A stretch of DNA of 64,000 nucleotides from Liquorilactobacillus capillatus DSM 19910 (GCF_001434915.1 NZ_AZEF01000013.1:41099-105098); one strand, 5' to 3'. Shown: positions 25,260-35,165, numbered from the stretch's first letter. The notes: generated from the letters alone by a model not told the origin. Numbers and translations are program-made.

Positions 25260-25859
25260 ATGTTTACAGGAATTATTGAAGATATTGGAATTGTGCAAAA
25301 TATTACCCGAAAACAGGAAATAATTTTTTTGAGTATTATGGCCCCTAAAATCAAGCTTGAGGATAGTCAAATTGGGGCCAGTATCGCAGTAGATGGTGTT
25401 TGCTTAACTGTAACCGCAAGAACAGCAAGTGTGTTTACAGCTAATATCATGCCAGAAACCTTTCGTATTACAAGTTTAGCCAGGTTAAAAAGAGGTGATA
25501 AGGTAAATCTTGAAAGAGCTGTCGCAGTTGGTGGTCGTTTTGATGGTCATTTTGTTCTTGGGCATGTAGATCGAACGACTAGTATTTTACGGCGCTATCA
25601 AGACCAGACTGCCCAAGTCCTAGTTTTTAAGATCCCGGTAGGATTGGAAACACAGATTGTTACTAAAGGCTCAGTCGCAATAGATGGTATCAGCTTAACG
25701 GTTATCTATGCTGATTCACGCACATTCAAGGTGGGGTTAATTCCTCATTCACAACAGGTAACAACGTTAAGTAATAAAACCGTCGGCGCTTACGTTAATT
25801 TAGAAACGGATGTTTTGGCAAAATACTCTGTAAAACAGATGCGAGCGAATCAATTTTAA
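25260..25859 (+). CDS. ribE: riboflavin synthase alpha subunit
   Basis: 199 aa, converts two 6,7-dimethyl-8-ribityllumazine molecules into riboflavin and a pyrimidine. The start MFTGIIEDIG is the family signature, and the two lumazine-binding repeats are visible (GASIAVDGVCLTV and KGSVAIDGISLTV). It starts 3 nt after ribD with GAGGAGG overlapping the ribD end. Confidence 0.96.
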   Translation: MFTGIIEDIGIVQNITRKQEIIFLSIMAPKIKLEDSQIGASIAVDGVCLTVTARTASVFTANIMPETFRITSLARLKRGDKVNLERAVAVGGRFDGHFVLGHVDRTTSILRRYQDQTAQVLVFKIPVGLETQIVTKGSVAIDGISLTVIYADSRTFKVGLIPHSQQVTTLSNKTVGAYVNLETDVLAKYSVKQMRANQF

Positions 25860-25874
25860 GTGGAGGTGTCAGAA

Positions 25875-27077
25875 ATGAATAACAGTTTGGTGAAACAAGC
25901 GATTGAGGATTTAAAAAAAGGAAAATTAATTTTGGTAGTTGATGGTCAAGACCGTGAAGCAGAAGGTGACTTTGTTGGATTGGCAGAATATGCGACTGGA
26001 GAAACATTGAACCAGATGATTACTTATGGGCGTGGACTTGTATGTGCTCCAATGACACGCGAGATAGGTGAATATTTAGCATTGGATCCGATGACTATCC
26101 ATAATACTGAAAGCTTTGGGACTGCTTTTACGGTTAGTGTGGATCATAAAACAACTAGCACCGGTATTTCAGCTTTTGATAGAGCTAAAACTATCAGAGC
26201 TCTCGGGACTCCTGAATCAAAACCAGAAGATTTTGAGCATCCAGGGCATATTTTTCCTTTGATTGCTGAAAAGGGTGGAGTTTTGAAGCGACAAGGACAT
26301 ACGGAGGCGGCAGTAGATTTGGCACTAATGGCTGCTAGGCAACCGGTGGCTTACATTTGTGAAACGTTGAATTCAGATGGGACGATGGCACGGTTATCAC
26401 AATTAGAGAAACTGGCACAACGACTTGATATGACATTGGTCACTATTCAAGACATAATTGCATACCGCTATAGTCTTAATCAAAATGCAGTCGCTGCAAT
26501 TGCGCCAATTGAGATGCCGACTAGAAAAGGTGTTTTTACCTTAACTGGCTATGTTGCAACGACAGATGAACAGACCCAGTTATGGTTGAGTAAAGGCAAA
26601 ATGACGACGGATGAGCCGCTGCTTTTAAGGCTACATTCAGAATGCTTTACAGGAGATATTTTAGGTTCAAAACGCTGTGACTGTGGTGAACAGTTGCAGA
26701 TGGCCATGCGAAAGATCCAAATGGAGAAAAGAGGAGCTGTCTTGTATCTGCGCCAGGAAGGTCGCGGAATAGGTCTTCTGAATAAGCTTAAAACTTACAA
26801 ATTACAAGAGCATGGTTATGATACGTATGATGCCAACGTTAAGCTGGGTTTTGCGCCGGATGAGAGAGATTATGGTGTTGCAGCAGCTATTCTCTGTGAT
26901 CAGGGGATTAGACGCGTAAGGTTGATGACGAATAATCCAAGTAAAGTTGCAGCGTTAACCGCATATGGAATTGAAGTGGTTGAGCAAGTTCCACTTGAAA
27001 CAAAACCACAAGCAGAAAATCTAAAGTACTTGAAAACTAAAAAAAGTAAATTTCATCATACACTGCATTTTATTTAG
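25875..27077 (+). CDS. ribBA: bifunctional DHBP synthase/GTP cyclohydrolase II
   Basis: 400 aa from ATG 25875 (TGGAGGTG 9 nt upstream). Residues 1-200: 3,4-dihydroxy-2-butanone-4-phosphate synthase with DREAEGDF and GHIFPL-like HPGHIFPL. Residues about 205-400: GTP cyclohydrolase II with zinc ligands in [15 protein letters not shown] and the RQEGRGIGL loop. It supplies both precursors of the pathway. Tightly packed between ribE and ribH. Confidence 0.96.
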   Translation: MNNSLVKQAIEDLKKGKLILVVDGQDREAEGDFVGLAEYATGETLNQMITYGRGLVCAPMTREIGEYLALDPMTIHNTESFGTAFTVSVDHKTTSTGISAFDRAKTIRALGTPESKPEDFEHPGHIFPLIAEKGGVLKRQGHTEAAVDLALMAARQPVAYICETLNSDGTMARLSQLEKLAQRLDMTLVTIQDIIAYRYSLNQNAVAAIAPIEMPTRKGVFTLTGYVATTDEQTQLWLSKGKMTTDEPLLLRLHSECFTGDILGSKRCDCGEQLQMAMRKIQMEKRGAVLYLRQEGRGIGLLNKLKTYKLQEHGYDTYDANVKLGFAPDERDYGVAAAILCDQGIRRVRLMTNNPSKVAALTAYGIEVVEQVPLETKPQAENLKYLKTKKSKFHHTLHFI

Positions 27078-27094
27078 AAAGGAAGTTAAAAATT

Positions 27095-27559
27095 ATGACA
27101 GTATATGTAGGAAACCTAATAGCTAAAGAAGTAAAACTCGCAATTGTAGTAGCACGGTTCAATGAATTAGTAACAAGTAAATTGCTAGGTGGCGCGATGG
27201 ATGCATTGACGCGACACGGTGTTCCAGAGGAAAAAGTTGATGTAGTTTGGGTTCCAGGTGCGTTCGAGATTCCGGCTATTGTTAAGCTGCTATCTGGGTC
27301 AGAAAAGTATGCGGGAATTATAACGTTAGGTGCGGTTGTCCGTGGTGAGACAAGTCACTATGATTATGTCTGCAACGAAGTCTCAAAGGGAATTGGGGAA
27401 TTGGCTTTAAGGGGGCAGACACCGCTTGTTTTTGGTGTTCTGACTACGGAGACGATTGAACAGGCATTGCAGCGCGCAGGTGGCAAAGCCGGGAACAAGG
27501 GGAGCGAGGTCGCCAATGATATTTTAGAATTAATAAGCTTGCGGGAGCAGTTGCAGTAG
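27095..27559 (+). CDS. ribH: 6,7-dimethyl-8-ribityllumazine synthase
   Basis: 154 aa. [25 protein letters not shown] and [14 protein letters not shown] are lumazine synthase motifs, including the catalytic His. AGAAAGGAAG precedes the ATG. Last gene of the operon, so the window encodes a complete pathway from GTP and ribulose 5-phosphate apart from the stand-alone phosphatase. Confidence 0.96.
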   Translation: MTVYVGNLIAKEVKLAIVVARFNELVTSKLLGGAMDALTRHGVPEEKVDVVWVPGAFEIPAIVKLLSGSEKYAGIITLGAVVRGETSHYDYVCNEVSKGIGELALRGQTPLVFGVLTTETIEQALQRAGGKAGNKGSEVANDILELISLREQLQ

Positions 27560-27775
27560 TTGAAAGGCTATAGTTAAATAGTTCATTAATATTTTAACGA
27601 ACACTTTTTTAAATTTTCACTAAAGGTCTTGTGAATAACAGTGATTAGAGATATCGTTATAAATAAGTCTCTTTAAAGGATTAAGATAAAACTAGTTCTG
27701 TGATACCGTGAGTTATCAGTCAACTAGCAAGTTCTTTCGAAGGTCTGCTTAATACAGTAGGAAAGAAGGTTAATA

Positions 27776-29758
27776 ATGGCATTTTTAGAACTAAAGAATA
27801 TTCATAAATCATATTTTCTAGGTAAAGAGGAATTCCCGGTTTTAAAGGGAATTGATCTGGGTTTTGATAAAGGTGAATTTGTATCTATCCTAGGTGAATC
27901 TGGTGGCGGTAAGTCAACACTGATGAACATTATTGGTGGTTTAGATCGGAACTTTGAAGGCTCAGTTTCTATTAACGGTGAAGTACTTGATCACAAACAA
28001 GAAAAGCGGCTAGATCTTTATCGCAGGAAAACGATTGGTTACATTTTCCAAAGTTTTAACCTGATTAATTATCAGACCAACCTGGAAAATGTAATGACAA
28101 GTCTGAATATGACAGCCTTATCAGGTGTTGAACGAAAAAAACGTGCAATTGAACTACTGGATCAAGTGGGGTTAAAAGAACATATTCATAAATATCCTAA
28201 TCAGTTATCAGGGGGACAGAAGCAGCGGGTTGCAATTGCCCGTGCCTTAGCTTCATCACCGGATATTATTATTGCCGATGAGCCTACTGGGGCACTTGAT
28301 GCGGTTAATACTAAAGATGTACTGGATATTTTAGAAAGCATCGCTAAAGATGGCAAGCTAGTAATCGTGGTAACACATTCTCAAGAAGTTGCTGATTATG
28401 GAACACGAATTCTTCACATGGCAGATGGAAAGATTGATGAAGAAAAAACTTTAAAAGATAAGTTTTTAAATAAAGAGACAGCAGAAGAGGTTACCTCAAA
28501 GCCCTTAGCTGCGCAAACTATTTGGAACATGGCCTTTGACCATATTCGCTTTAACAAATTACGCAACTTCCTTATTACATTAGGGTCTGCAATTGGGATC
28601 TTTTCTGTAATCTTATTCTTAGGGTTAGGTAATGGAATAAAAGGTTATATCAACGATCAAGTTAATCAGTTGGCTAATCCTAAATATCCAACAGTAATGA
28701 AGAATGTGACTACAGATAAGAAAGCTTCTAATAATGAGCGAATGCAAGAGACAGCTCAAAAGATGACGACTGATTATAAATCAACAACGCTATCTGACCA
28801 AGCACTCAAAAAAATTACTGAATTAGACCATGTTAACCGTGTAATAAAGGGTTATCAATTTAATAATGCTTCATTCACTCATGGCAAAACTACGATCCGG
28901 GGATCACAGTTTCAAACATGGACACCTGCATTTTCGGAGAAGGTTATTAAAGCCGGAAAAGCTCCAGGTAAAGATGAGATATTGATTGATAAAGCCTTTG
29001 CCAAGAAGATCAATAGTAATTGGAAGTCTGTTATTGGTGAAAAAGTCAGTGTGAAGTTTATGGCTTTCAATAAGGATAATACACCTGTGCAAGTTACAGA
29101 CAGCTTTAAAGTTTCTGGAATTACAGATGGCGGGCAAGCCGGACCAGTCTTCGGGACAAATTATCAGACAGCTAAAGCAAGTTTAGAACGTGCCGGGGCA
29201 CTTTCAGAAGCTAACGCAGCTTCTGTTGCGGTTGATAAGACTGAAAACGTTAAAGCAGTTGTTAAAAAGGTCAATACAATAAAAATTGATGGTAAGCGGG
29301 CATTTGTTGGTATCTCAATCGGTGATATTTTAGATACGATTAATACGATTACAAGTTTAGCTTCATATGTACTGGCTGCAATTGCGGGTATTTCATTGAT
29401 TGTATCAGCGATCATGATTATTGTGACAACCTATATGTCCGTAACAGAAAGAACCAAAGAAATTGGAGTTCTGCGTGCATTAGGTGCCCGTTCGAAGGAT
29501 ATTCGCAATTTATTTACGAGTGAGAGCCTGATGATCGGGATGATCTCAGCAGTGGTTGGGCTTGTAGCTGCTTATGCGGGTCAGTTCTTGATGAATATGG
29601 CACTTCACGGCATGATCAAGTATGATATTGTCCAGATTTCATTAGGGAATGTCTTGTTTGCAATCATCATAAGCTTGGTCATTGCTTTAATAGCAAGTTT
29701 TGTTCCATCAAGAAAAGCGGCTAAGTTAAATACGATCGATGCCTTAGCGGCAGATTAG
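27776..29758 (+). CDS. MacB-type ABC transporter, ATPase fused to permease
   Basis: 660 aa. Residues 1-225 are the ATPase: Walker A GESGGGKST, signature LSGGQKQR, Walker B IIIADEPTGAL. After a linker, a MacB/FtsX permease follows: membrane segment at about 265-285, extracellular core (about 290-520) and three C-terminal segments with ERTKEIGVLRALGARSK between. No adaptor gene is adjacent. Related half-size transporters act in antimicrobial peptide or lipoprotein export. GAAAGAAGG precedes the ATG. Confidence 0.92.
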   Translation: MAFLELKNIHKSYFLGKEEFPVLKGIDLGFDKGEFVSILGESGGGKSTLMNIIGGLDRNFEGSVSINGEVLDHKQEKRLDLYRRKTIGYIFQSFNLINYQTNLENVMTSLNMTALSGVERKKRAIELLDQVGLKEHIHKYPNQLSGGQKQRVAIARALASSPDIIIADEPTGALDAVNTKDVLDILESIAKDGKLVIVVTHSQEVADYGTRILHMADGKIDEEKTLKDKFLNKETAEEVTSKPLAAQTIWNMAFDHIRFNKLRNFLITLGSAIGIFSVILFLGLGNGIKGYINDQVNQLANPKYPTVMKNVTTDKKASNNERMQETAQKMTTDYKSTTLSDQALKKITELDHVNRVIKGYQFNNASFTHGKTTIRGSQFQTWTPAFSEKVIKAGKAPGKDEILIDKAFAKKINSNWKSVIGEKVSVKFMAFNKDNTPVQVTDSFKVSGITDGGQAGPVFGTNYQTAKASLERAGALSEANAASVAVDKTENVKAVVKKVNTIKIDGKRAFVGISIGDILDTINTITSLASYVLAAIAGISLIVSAIMIIVTTYMSVTERTKEIGVLRALGARSKDIRNLFTSESLMIGMISAVVGLVAAYAGQFLMNMALHGMIKYDIVQISLGNVLFAIIISLVIALIASFVPSRKAAKLNTIDALAAD

Positions 29759-30262
29759 ATTTTTAGTTTACGAAGTGTACTTAAACAGAACGATGGTAAG
29801 CCTGATTCTAAATTTAGACCTAATCTTAGCCTCTTAAGATAAAATTAAAAATTAAATTAACAATGTCTGAAGAGAAATCAGATTAAATATGATTCCTAAT
29901 AAGACGCGTTTTCCCACGAAAAAAGAGTTATTTTCTTATTCGTGGGATTTTTTTGCCGTAACGTAAGGGTTAACATTAACCAGCGATAAACCGATTAAAA
30001 GTATAGGCAAGGCAAACTAAGACGGTAATAAAGTTAATAAAAAAATAATAGTATTCAGTATGGTGGATTAGTTCCTGATTTTAAGGGCTAGAATTACTGC
30101 CTACTTCAGAAAGTGAGCTAAATTGTTAGCGAAAATTGTACTTCAAGTTATACTAAGTTTGAAAAGTTAGTATCTTTTGAACGTAATTAAGCAGCAGCTG
30201 CGTATTTATTTAGAATGAGCAAGTAAACTTAAAAATTAGGGATGAGGAGAGGACAAGAAAGT
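29759..30262. other. intergenic with terminator
   Basis: Contains the terminator at 29913-29954; otherwise no gene, repeat or known RNA is apparent. The last 80 nt must hold the promoter of the EAL/GGDEF pair but I see no convincing hexamers. Confidence 0.4.
29913..29954 (+). terminator. rho-independent terminator
   Basis: CCCACGAA and TTCGTGGG pair around a 16-nt AT-rich inner stem-loop, then seven T. Ends the ABC fusion transcript. Confidence 0.85.
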
Positions 30263-31003
30263 ATGATTGAAGGTATAACCAGAAGTAAGAATGAGTTAAT
30301 TGAAGATTTTTATCTAGTTTTTCAGCCAATATTTAAACTGTGTCCGGCAGGATCCCCTCAGATTGTCGACTATGAAATCCTCTTGCGTGCTGCAAATCAT
30401 TGTTTCCCCAAAGATAGATTTCAAAATTTGATGAAAGATGATAAGCATAATAAGATTTTTTTAACGTGGTTTGCGGAAGAAATAAGTGAATTAACAACTC
30501 ATTTTCCACAAAAAAGGTTTGATATCAACATTGAACCGCAGCAATTGTTTTATCAGAGTACATGGGATTTCTTAACAAAGCTGAGCCCATACAGTGCGCA
30601 GCTTATAATTGAGATTACAGAAAGAGTTCCACAGCATTTTGAATACCCTTCTAAAAATGCTATACTTTTAGAGAGCTCTTTGAGCAAAATAAAGAGTTTA
30701 GGTTATCAGGTCGCGTTGGATGATGTTGGTAGCGGCCAGAACAGTCTTGGTGAAGTTATCAAAAACTACCAAAATATAGACCGGCTTAAATTCTCAACGG
30801 TTTGTTTTAGAAGTGTTAATGATCAGATCGAACTTGATTTTTTAAAGTCGTGGATCAAATTATCTAAAGAATATCAGTTAGATATTGTTGTTGAGGGTAT
30901 TGAAACAGAAGAAATGGCAGCGCGCTTTGTCGATGATGATTATTATTGTTTACAACAGGGATTTTATTGGCAACTGCCAGAGGATGTAACGAGTCTGAAT
31001 TAA
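30263..31003 (+). CDS. EAL-domain c-di-GMP phosphodiesterase
   Basis: 246 aa, a single EAL domain with no sensor. Motifs: QPIF, YEILLRA (EAL replaced by EIL, catalytic Glu kept), NIEP, EITER, DDVGSG and VVEGIE. All metal and base residues appear kept, so hydrolysis of c-di-GMP to pGpG is plausible. ATG 30263 has AGGAGAGGA upstream. It is followed 19 nt later by a GGDEF protein, forming a synthesis/degradation pair. Confidence 0.88.
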   Translation: MIEGITRSKNELIEDFYLVFQPIFKLCPAGSPQIVDYEILLRAANHCFPKDRFQNLMKDDKHNKIFLTWFAEEISELTTHFPQKRFDINIEPQQLFYQSTWDFLTKLSPYSAQLIIEITERVPQHFEYPSKNAILLESSLSKIKSLGYQVALDDVGSGQNSLGEVIKNYQNIDRLKFSTVCFRSVNDQIELDFLKSWIKLSKEYQLDIVVEGIETEEMAARFVDDDYYCLQQGFYWQLPEDVTSLN

Positions 31004-31022
31004 AAGAAGTTGTAGGTAAACA

Positions 31023-32129
31023 TTGGATAAATTTATTTTTTTAGTTTTATTAATGCCGATTATGTTAGTTAGCCTTTTATTTGCTAAGTATATTTTTTAT
31101 TCGAGAATATTTCAAAAACTTAAGCAGCCTGCTTTTTTTTCAATGGCAGTGCTGTTATTTGTGACACATCAATATTTTATTGTTTCTTTTGCTATCAATA
31201 ATGTTGGTTTTGTTTGTTATCAATATGCACTAGCAATTGCAGCGTATTTTATCAATAAAAAATATGGAATATTATTGATGATCCTTTCAGCTTTTACGGT
31301 TAATATTTATCTAGCAGCTAATAATAGTACCAGTTTTTGGCGGTTAGTTTTAGCTGTAGCGACTTCATTGGGAATACTTTTATTTATTAGTATCGTTAAA
31401 AAAGTAGCCAGCAGGCATATACTTGCGGGTTATTATTTTGCCAATTTTGCGGTTAACACTTTTATTCCATGGCTTTTTGGAACGCTATATCCAGAGCGCT
31501 TTTATAGTTTTACCAATATGCTCTTTGTGGCGTTAGGAAGCTGTGTCATCAATGTTTTTGTAGGTAGTTATACGCGGAGTGTCGAAGCTGAAAAAAGGAA
31601 ACTAGCGAGAATTGAAAAAAGAGAAGCTCATGATAAGTTGACAGGCTTATATAATTATAATTCTTACAGTCGTTTTATAGAAAAACTAAAATTTGAACCA
31701 CAACAGGATTGGCTGGCAGTAATGATCGATGTGGATTATTTTAAACACGTTAATGATACTTATGGACATCTTGACGGTAATGAAGCTTTGAAGTTTTTTG
31801 CGCACGGTCTAAGAGATTTTATCGAACAAAATATTACCGCTGAAAACCGCTTATTTCGATTTGGCGGGGAAGAATTCTGCTTACTCATCAAGGACTATCC
31901 TTCTGAGGAATGCTTAGAAAAATTAGATAGATTTCAAGAAATATTGCATGAAAGGCCTTTTATAACTGAAAAGGGACATAAGTTAATTATTTCATACTCG
32001 GCAGGGATGGCTTCTGCTAAGGAGAGCGAGCAAGATGTTCTTTTGATGATCCGGAATGCTGACGCGGCTCTTTATATAGCAAAGAAGAGTGGGCGGGGTA
32101 GAGTAATTTGTCCTGACTGCCATTTTTAA
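31023..32129 (+). CDS. membrane GGDEF diguanylate cyclase
   Basis: 368 aa, TTG start. Residues 1-180 hold about six membrane segments (a 5TM/7TM-like sensor with no known motif). A short coiled linker (about 184-203) leads to the GGDEF domain (205-366) with DVDYFKHVNDTYGH and the active-site GGEEF (281-285). The RxxD inhibitory site expected five residues before GGEEF is absent, so feedback by c-di-GMP through that site is unlikely. Coupled with the EAL gene. Targets such as exopolysaccharide or motility genes are not in the window. Confidence 0.88.
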   Translation: MDKFIFLVLLMPIMLVSLLFAKYIFYSRIFQKLKQPAFFSMAVLLFVTHQYFIVSFAINNVGFVCYQYALAIAAYFINKKYGILLMILSAFTVNIYLAANNSTSFWRLVLAVATSLGILLFISIVKKVASRHILAGYYFANFAVNTFIPWLFGTLYPERFYSFTNMLFVALGSCVINVFVGSYTRSVEAEKRKLARIEKREAHDKLTGLYNYNSYSRFIEKLKFEPQQDWLAVMIDVDYFKHVNDTYGHLDGNEALKFFAHGLRDFIEQNITAENRLFRFGGEEFCLLIKDYPSEECLEKLDRFQEILHERPFITEKGHKLIISYSAGMASAKESEQDVLLMIRNADAALYIAKKSGRGRVICPDCHF

Positions 32130-32142
32130 TATTAAAGATACT

Positions 32143-32175
32143 AACTGGGAATTGTAAAAAATTCCTAGTTTTTTT
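32143..32175 (+). terminator. rho-independent terminator
   Basis: AACTGGGAATT pairs with AATTCCTAGTT (one mismatch) followed by T's; ends the c-di-GMP pair. Confidence 0.8.
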
Positions 32176-32208
32176 GGGTTGTAAATAAAGAGAATAATTT
32201 AAGAAGAA

Positions 32209-32222
32209 GTTTCACGTGAAAC
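32209..32222. promoter_or_regulatory. parS-like ParB binding site
   Basis: GTTTCACGTGAAAC is a perfect 14-bp palindrome equal to the core of the chromosomal parS consensus TGTTTCACGTGAAACA; only the two outermost bases differ. It lies in an intergenic gap. parS sites cluster near the replication origin in Firmicutes. Confidence 0.6.
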
Positions 32223-32357
32223 CTTTCGATTGAAAGACATCCTTTTTGATAAAGTAAAAATAGTTTATACTCAAATAGAAAACATCATGGGGTTAGTTTG
32301 CTGGATATATAAAGAGTTTAAGATCGTAAATAAATAGTTGAAAGGATGGTGATTGAA

Positions 32358-33206
32358 ATGAGGACCACTAACAAGATATTTATTCTTATTGGATTACTTG
32401 TCTTTATCTTTGGAATTGGTGGGTATTTAGGATTCAAGCAGATAAGAAAAACGACATACCCTAGGGTAAATGGTGTTCCGACAATTTATTTGCATGGCTG
32501 GGGGGCTTCAGGGCAATCTACCAATAGTATGATAATGTACGCTCAAAAATATGCGCATGCTCAAAAAGTTTTAACTGTCGTTGTTCCTAAAAAAGGTCAG
32601 CCATATGTAAAAGGAGAATGGACAACAGGAGTAGCACGTCCGTTGATTCAAATTGTTTTTAAAGATAATAAGGAAAGTAATTATCAGTTGACTAGTGGAT
32701 GGCTGAAGAAAGTAATGGTTCTTTTGAAAACACGTTATCATGTGAATCGCTTTAATGCTGTTGCACATTCAATGGGTAATCTAACGTTGATGTATTATGA
32801 ATTGAATTATGGCAGGAATAAAAAATTGCCTCAGCTACGCAAGGAAGTAAATCTTGCAGGACATTTTGATGGTATTATTGGGATTGATGACAAGCCTAAT
32901 CGAAATAGCTTATTAAAAAATGGAAAGCCGCGATTTATAAATAAATATTATCGCTATCAGTTGGCGCAGCGCCATTCCTTTCCAGCAAATCAAGTTGCTA
33001 TTCTTAATATTTTTGGTAATATGGAAGACGGTAGTAATTCTGATGGGGATGTTACGCGTGTTTCAGCTAGATCATTAAAATATTTATTACGCGGACAATA
33101 TAAGAGTTACCACGAAATTGAAATTAAAGGTCCAAATGCACAACATAGTAAACTACATGAAAATAATCGTGTTAATAAAATTATTAATGATTTTTTATGG
33201 GATTAA
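32358..33206 (+). CDS. DUF915 alpha/beta hydrolase, membrane-anchored
   Basis: 282 aa from ATG 32358 (AAAGGATGGTG upstream). Residues 7-24 form a signal anchor, so the enzyme is extracellular. The hydrolase core shows YLHGWGASG (oxyanion), nucleophile elbow AHSMGN (Ser), and HSKLHENNRVN near the end, which holds the catalytic His. DUF915 proteins are a LAB-enriched family with esterase-like folds; substrates are unknown. A paralog is at 59544. Confidence 0.85.
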   Translation: MRTTNKIFILIGLLVFIFGIGGYLGFKQIRKTTYPRVNGVPTIYLHGWGASGQSTNSMIMYAQKYAHAQKVLTVVVPKKGQPYVKGEWTTGVARPLIQIVFKDNKESNYQLTSGWLKKVMVLLKTRYHVNRFNAVAHSMGNLTLMYYELNYGRNKKLPQLRKEVNLAGHFDGIIGIDDKPNRNSLLKNGKPRFINKYYRYQLAQRHSFPANQVAILNIFGNMEDGSNSDGDVTRVSARSLKYLLRGQYKSYHEIEIKGPNAQHSKLHENNRVNKIINDFLWD

Positions 33207-33246
33207 AAATAAAGTGTGCAGAACGTTTTAGAATAATTTATTTATT

Positions 33247-33361
33247 CTAAAAAAGACATCTGGTAAATAATTTATTATAAGGCATACCTCAAAGTTAAAG
33301 TGAAAATCGTTTAACTTTTGGGGCACACGCCAATAAGTTATTTATGAGGTGTCTTTTTTAG
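33247..33361. repeat. 115-bp long imperfect inverted repeat
   Basis: The ends CTAAAAAAGACATCT and AGGTGTCTTTTTTAG pair, as do the next blocks (TAAATAATTTATT with AATAAGTTATTTA) and the inner GTTAAA/TTTAAC, so nearly the whole segment can fold into one hairpin with a bulged middle. It could be a bidirectional terminator for the DUF915 gene or a small MITE-like element. A separate 11-bp hairpin (TTTTAGAATAA/TTATTCTAAAA) overlaps its left edge. Confidence 0.6.
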
Positions 33362-33381
33362 TTAGCCTAGAAAGCACCTTT

Positions 33382-33397
33382 TAGAAAACGCTTGCAA
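33382..33397. promoter_or_regulatory. cre site (CcpA), one mismatch
   Basis: TAGAAAACGCTTGCAA fits WTGNAANCGNWNNCAW except for the second base. It overlaps the -35 of the alpha-glucosidase promoter, the usual place for glucose repression. Confidence 0.65.
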
Positions 33398-33420
33398 TAT
33401 TTTTGAAAAGGATTTATAAT
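33392..33420 (+). promoter_or_regulatory. promoter of the GH13/GPH sugar operon
   Basis: TTGCAA, 17-nt spacer, TATAAT. Overlapped by cre on its left and followed by the LacI-type operator. Confidence 0.75.
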
Positions 33421-33434
33421 CACATTGATAAAAC

Positions 33435-33448
33435 TTGGAACGTTCCAA
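33435..33448. promoter_or_regulatory. LacI-family operator (predicted)
   Basis: TTGGAACGTTCCAA, a perfect 14-bp palindrome with central CG, typical of LacI/GalR operators. It lies just past the expected start of transcription. The LacI regulator at 37031 is the obvious binder. Confidence 0.65.
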
Positions 33449-33476
33449 CTATTAGGTTAGAAAAGGAGGAATTTGA

Positions 33477-35165
33477 ATGACAGACAGTAAATGGTGGCAA
33501 AGGGCCGTTGTTTATCAAGTGTATCCTAAAAGCTTTCAAGATAGTGATAATGACGGGATCGGGGATTTAAAGGGAATAACGCAGCGCTTGGATTATATCA
33601 AGAAACTAGGGGTTGATGTTATCTGGCTCAATCCAATCTATAAGACCTCAAATATTGATGGTGGTTATGACATTTCTGATTATCAGGCGATCAACCCGAC
33701 ACTAGGAAAGATGACTGATTTTGAAGAACTCTTGCATAAGGCACATCAACTTGGTTTAAAGGTTATGATGGATTTAGTTGTTAACCACAGTTCTTTTGAA
33801 CATGAATGGTTTCAGCGAAGTCTTGTTAAAGGAAAAGAAAATCCTTATCGTGATTATTATATCTGGCGTGATCCGGTTGCTGGACATGAACCAAATAACT
33901 GGGGATCATTCTTCTCTGGGCCGGCTTGGACTTATGATGAGGCTTCTGGTCAATATTACCTGCATTTATTTGCTAAAGAACAGCCAGATTTGAATTGGGA
34001 TAATCCGAGATTGCGTCACTCTATTTTTGAAATGATGAATTGGTGGGCAACCAAAGGAATAGATGGTTTTCGGATGGATGTTATTTCATTTATATCTAAG
34101 CCAGAAGGCTTGCCAGATGCACCGCAAGGAGCGCAGGCATTATACGGTGACGCAGGAGCACTTGTTGCGAATGGGGCGCATGTTCATCAGTACTTGCATG
34201 AGATGAATCAAGAAGTCCTAAAGAAGCATGATTGGATTACAGTGGGTGAGACAGCTGGTGTAACAGTAGATGAGGCTTTAAAATATGCTGCTCTAGATGG
34301 GTCAGAGTTAAATATGGTTTTTCAGTTTGAACATATGGGACTCGATGGAAATAAAAATCCTGCTTTAGGTAAGTGGGATAATCGGCGTGTTGGATTACCG
34401 GAATTGCGTGAGAATCTTGTGAAATGGCAAAAGGCATTGGCTGGAAAAGCTTGGAACAGTCTTTATTGGAATAATCATGATCAGCCGCGGGTCGTTTCAC
34501 GTTTTGGAAATGATAGTTCAAAATACCGTGTTCTCTCAGCTAAGATGTTAGCCGCAGTTCTTCATTTTATGCAGGGGACACCATATATCTATCAAGGTGA
34601 AGAGTTGGGGATGACTAATGTATATTTCAAAGAACTGGCTGATTATCGTGATCTTGAATCACTTAATGCCTACCATGAGTTAGTAGAGCAAGAAAAACTC
34701 GTTGATAAGCAAACGATGCTTAGCTATCTTCAGGTGCACTCGCGCGATAATGCCAGAACCCCAATGCAGTGGGATGATAGCCGCAATGCTGGCTTTAGTG
34801 AACAGACACCTTGGCTACAAGTTAATCCTAACTATAAGAAGATTAATGCTGCGGCTGCACTTGAGGATCCAACTTCAGTATTCTATTTTTACCAGCGCTT
34901 GATTAAGCTACGCCATGAATTGCCTATTATTACAGAGGGTAAATTCGAACTTATGCCGGAAAATGAAGGCGACCATGCCGTTTTTGCTTATACACGTCAG
35001 TTAGCTAAGCAAACGATTTTAGTTATAGCTAACTTTACAGCTGAGGTTGTTACCCGCAACTATGATCTGCCCCATGTGGCTAAGACATTGGTTAAAAACT
35101 ATCCGGATGATCAAAAGGAGAAACTGCGTCCCTATGAAGTAAAAGTGTATATGTATGAAGATTAG
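33477..35165 (+). CDS. GH13 alpha-glucosidase (oligo-1,6-glucosidase type)
   Basis: 562 aa, cytoplasmic. GH13 motifs: DLVVNHSS, GFRMDVISF (nucleophile Asp), VGETAG (acid/base Glu) and NHDQPR (third Asp). This places it in the GH13_29/31 neighbourhood of oligo-1,6-glucosidases and trehalose-6-phosphate hydrolases. Its partner is a GPH cation symporter, not a PTS, so the substrate should be unphosphorylated, e.g. isomaltose-type or other alpha-glucosides. AAAAGGAGGAATT precedes the ATG. Controlled by cre and a LacI operator. Confidence 0.9.
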   Translation: MTDSKWWQRAVVYQVYPKSFQDSDNDGIGDLKGITQRLDYIKKLGVDVIWLNPIYKTSNIDGGYDISDYQAINPTLGKMTDFEELLHKAHQLGLKVMMDLVVNHSSFEHEWFQRSLVKGKENPYRDYYIWRDPVAGHEPNNWGSFFSGPAWTYDEASGQYYLHLFAKEQPDLNWDNPRLRHSIFEMMNWWATKGIDGFRMDVISFISKPEGLPDAPQGAQALYGDAGALVANGAHVHQYLHEMNQEVLKKHDWITVGETAGVTVDEALKYAALDGSELNMVFQFEHMGLDGNKNPALGKWDNRRVGLPELRENLVKWQKALAGKAWNSLYWNNHDQPRVVSRFGNDSSKYRVLSAKMLAAVLHFMQGTPYIYQGEELGMTNVYFKELADYRDLESLNAYHELVEQEKLVDKQTMLSYLQVHSRDNARTPMQWDDSRNAGFSEQTPWLQVNPNYKKINAAAALEDPTSVFYFYQRLIKLRHELPIITEGKFELMPENEGDHAVFAYTRQLAKQTILVIANFTAEVVTRNYDLPHVAKTLVKNYPDDQKEKLRPYEVKVYMYED

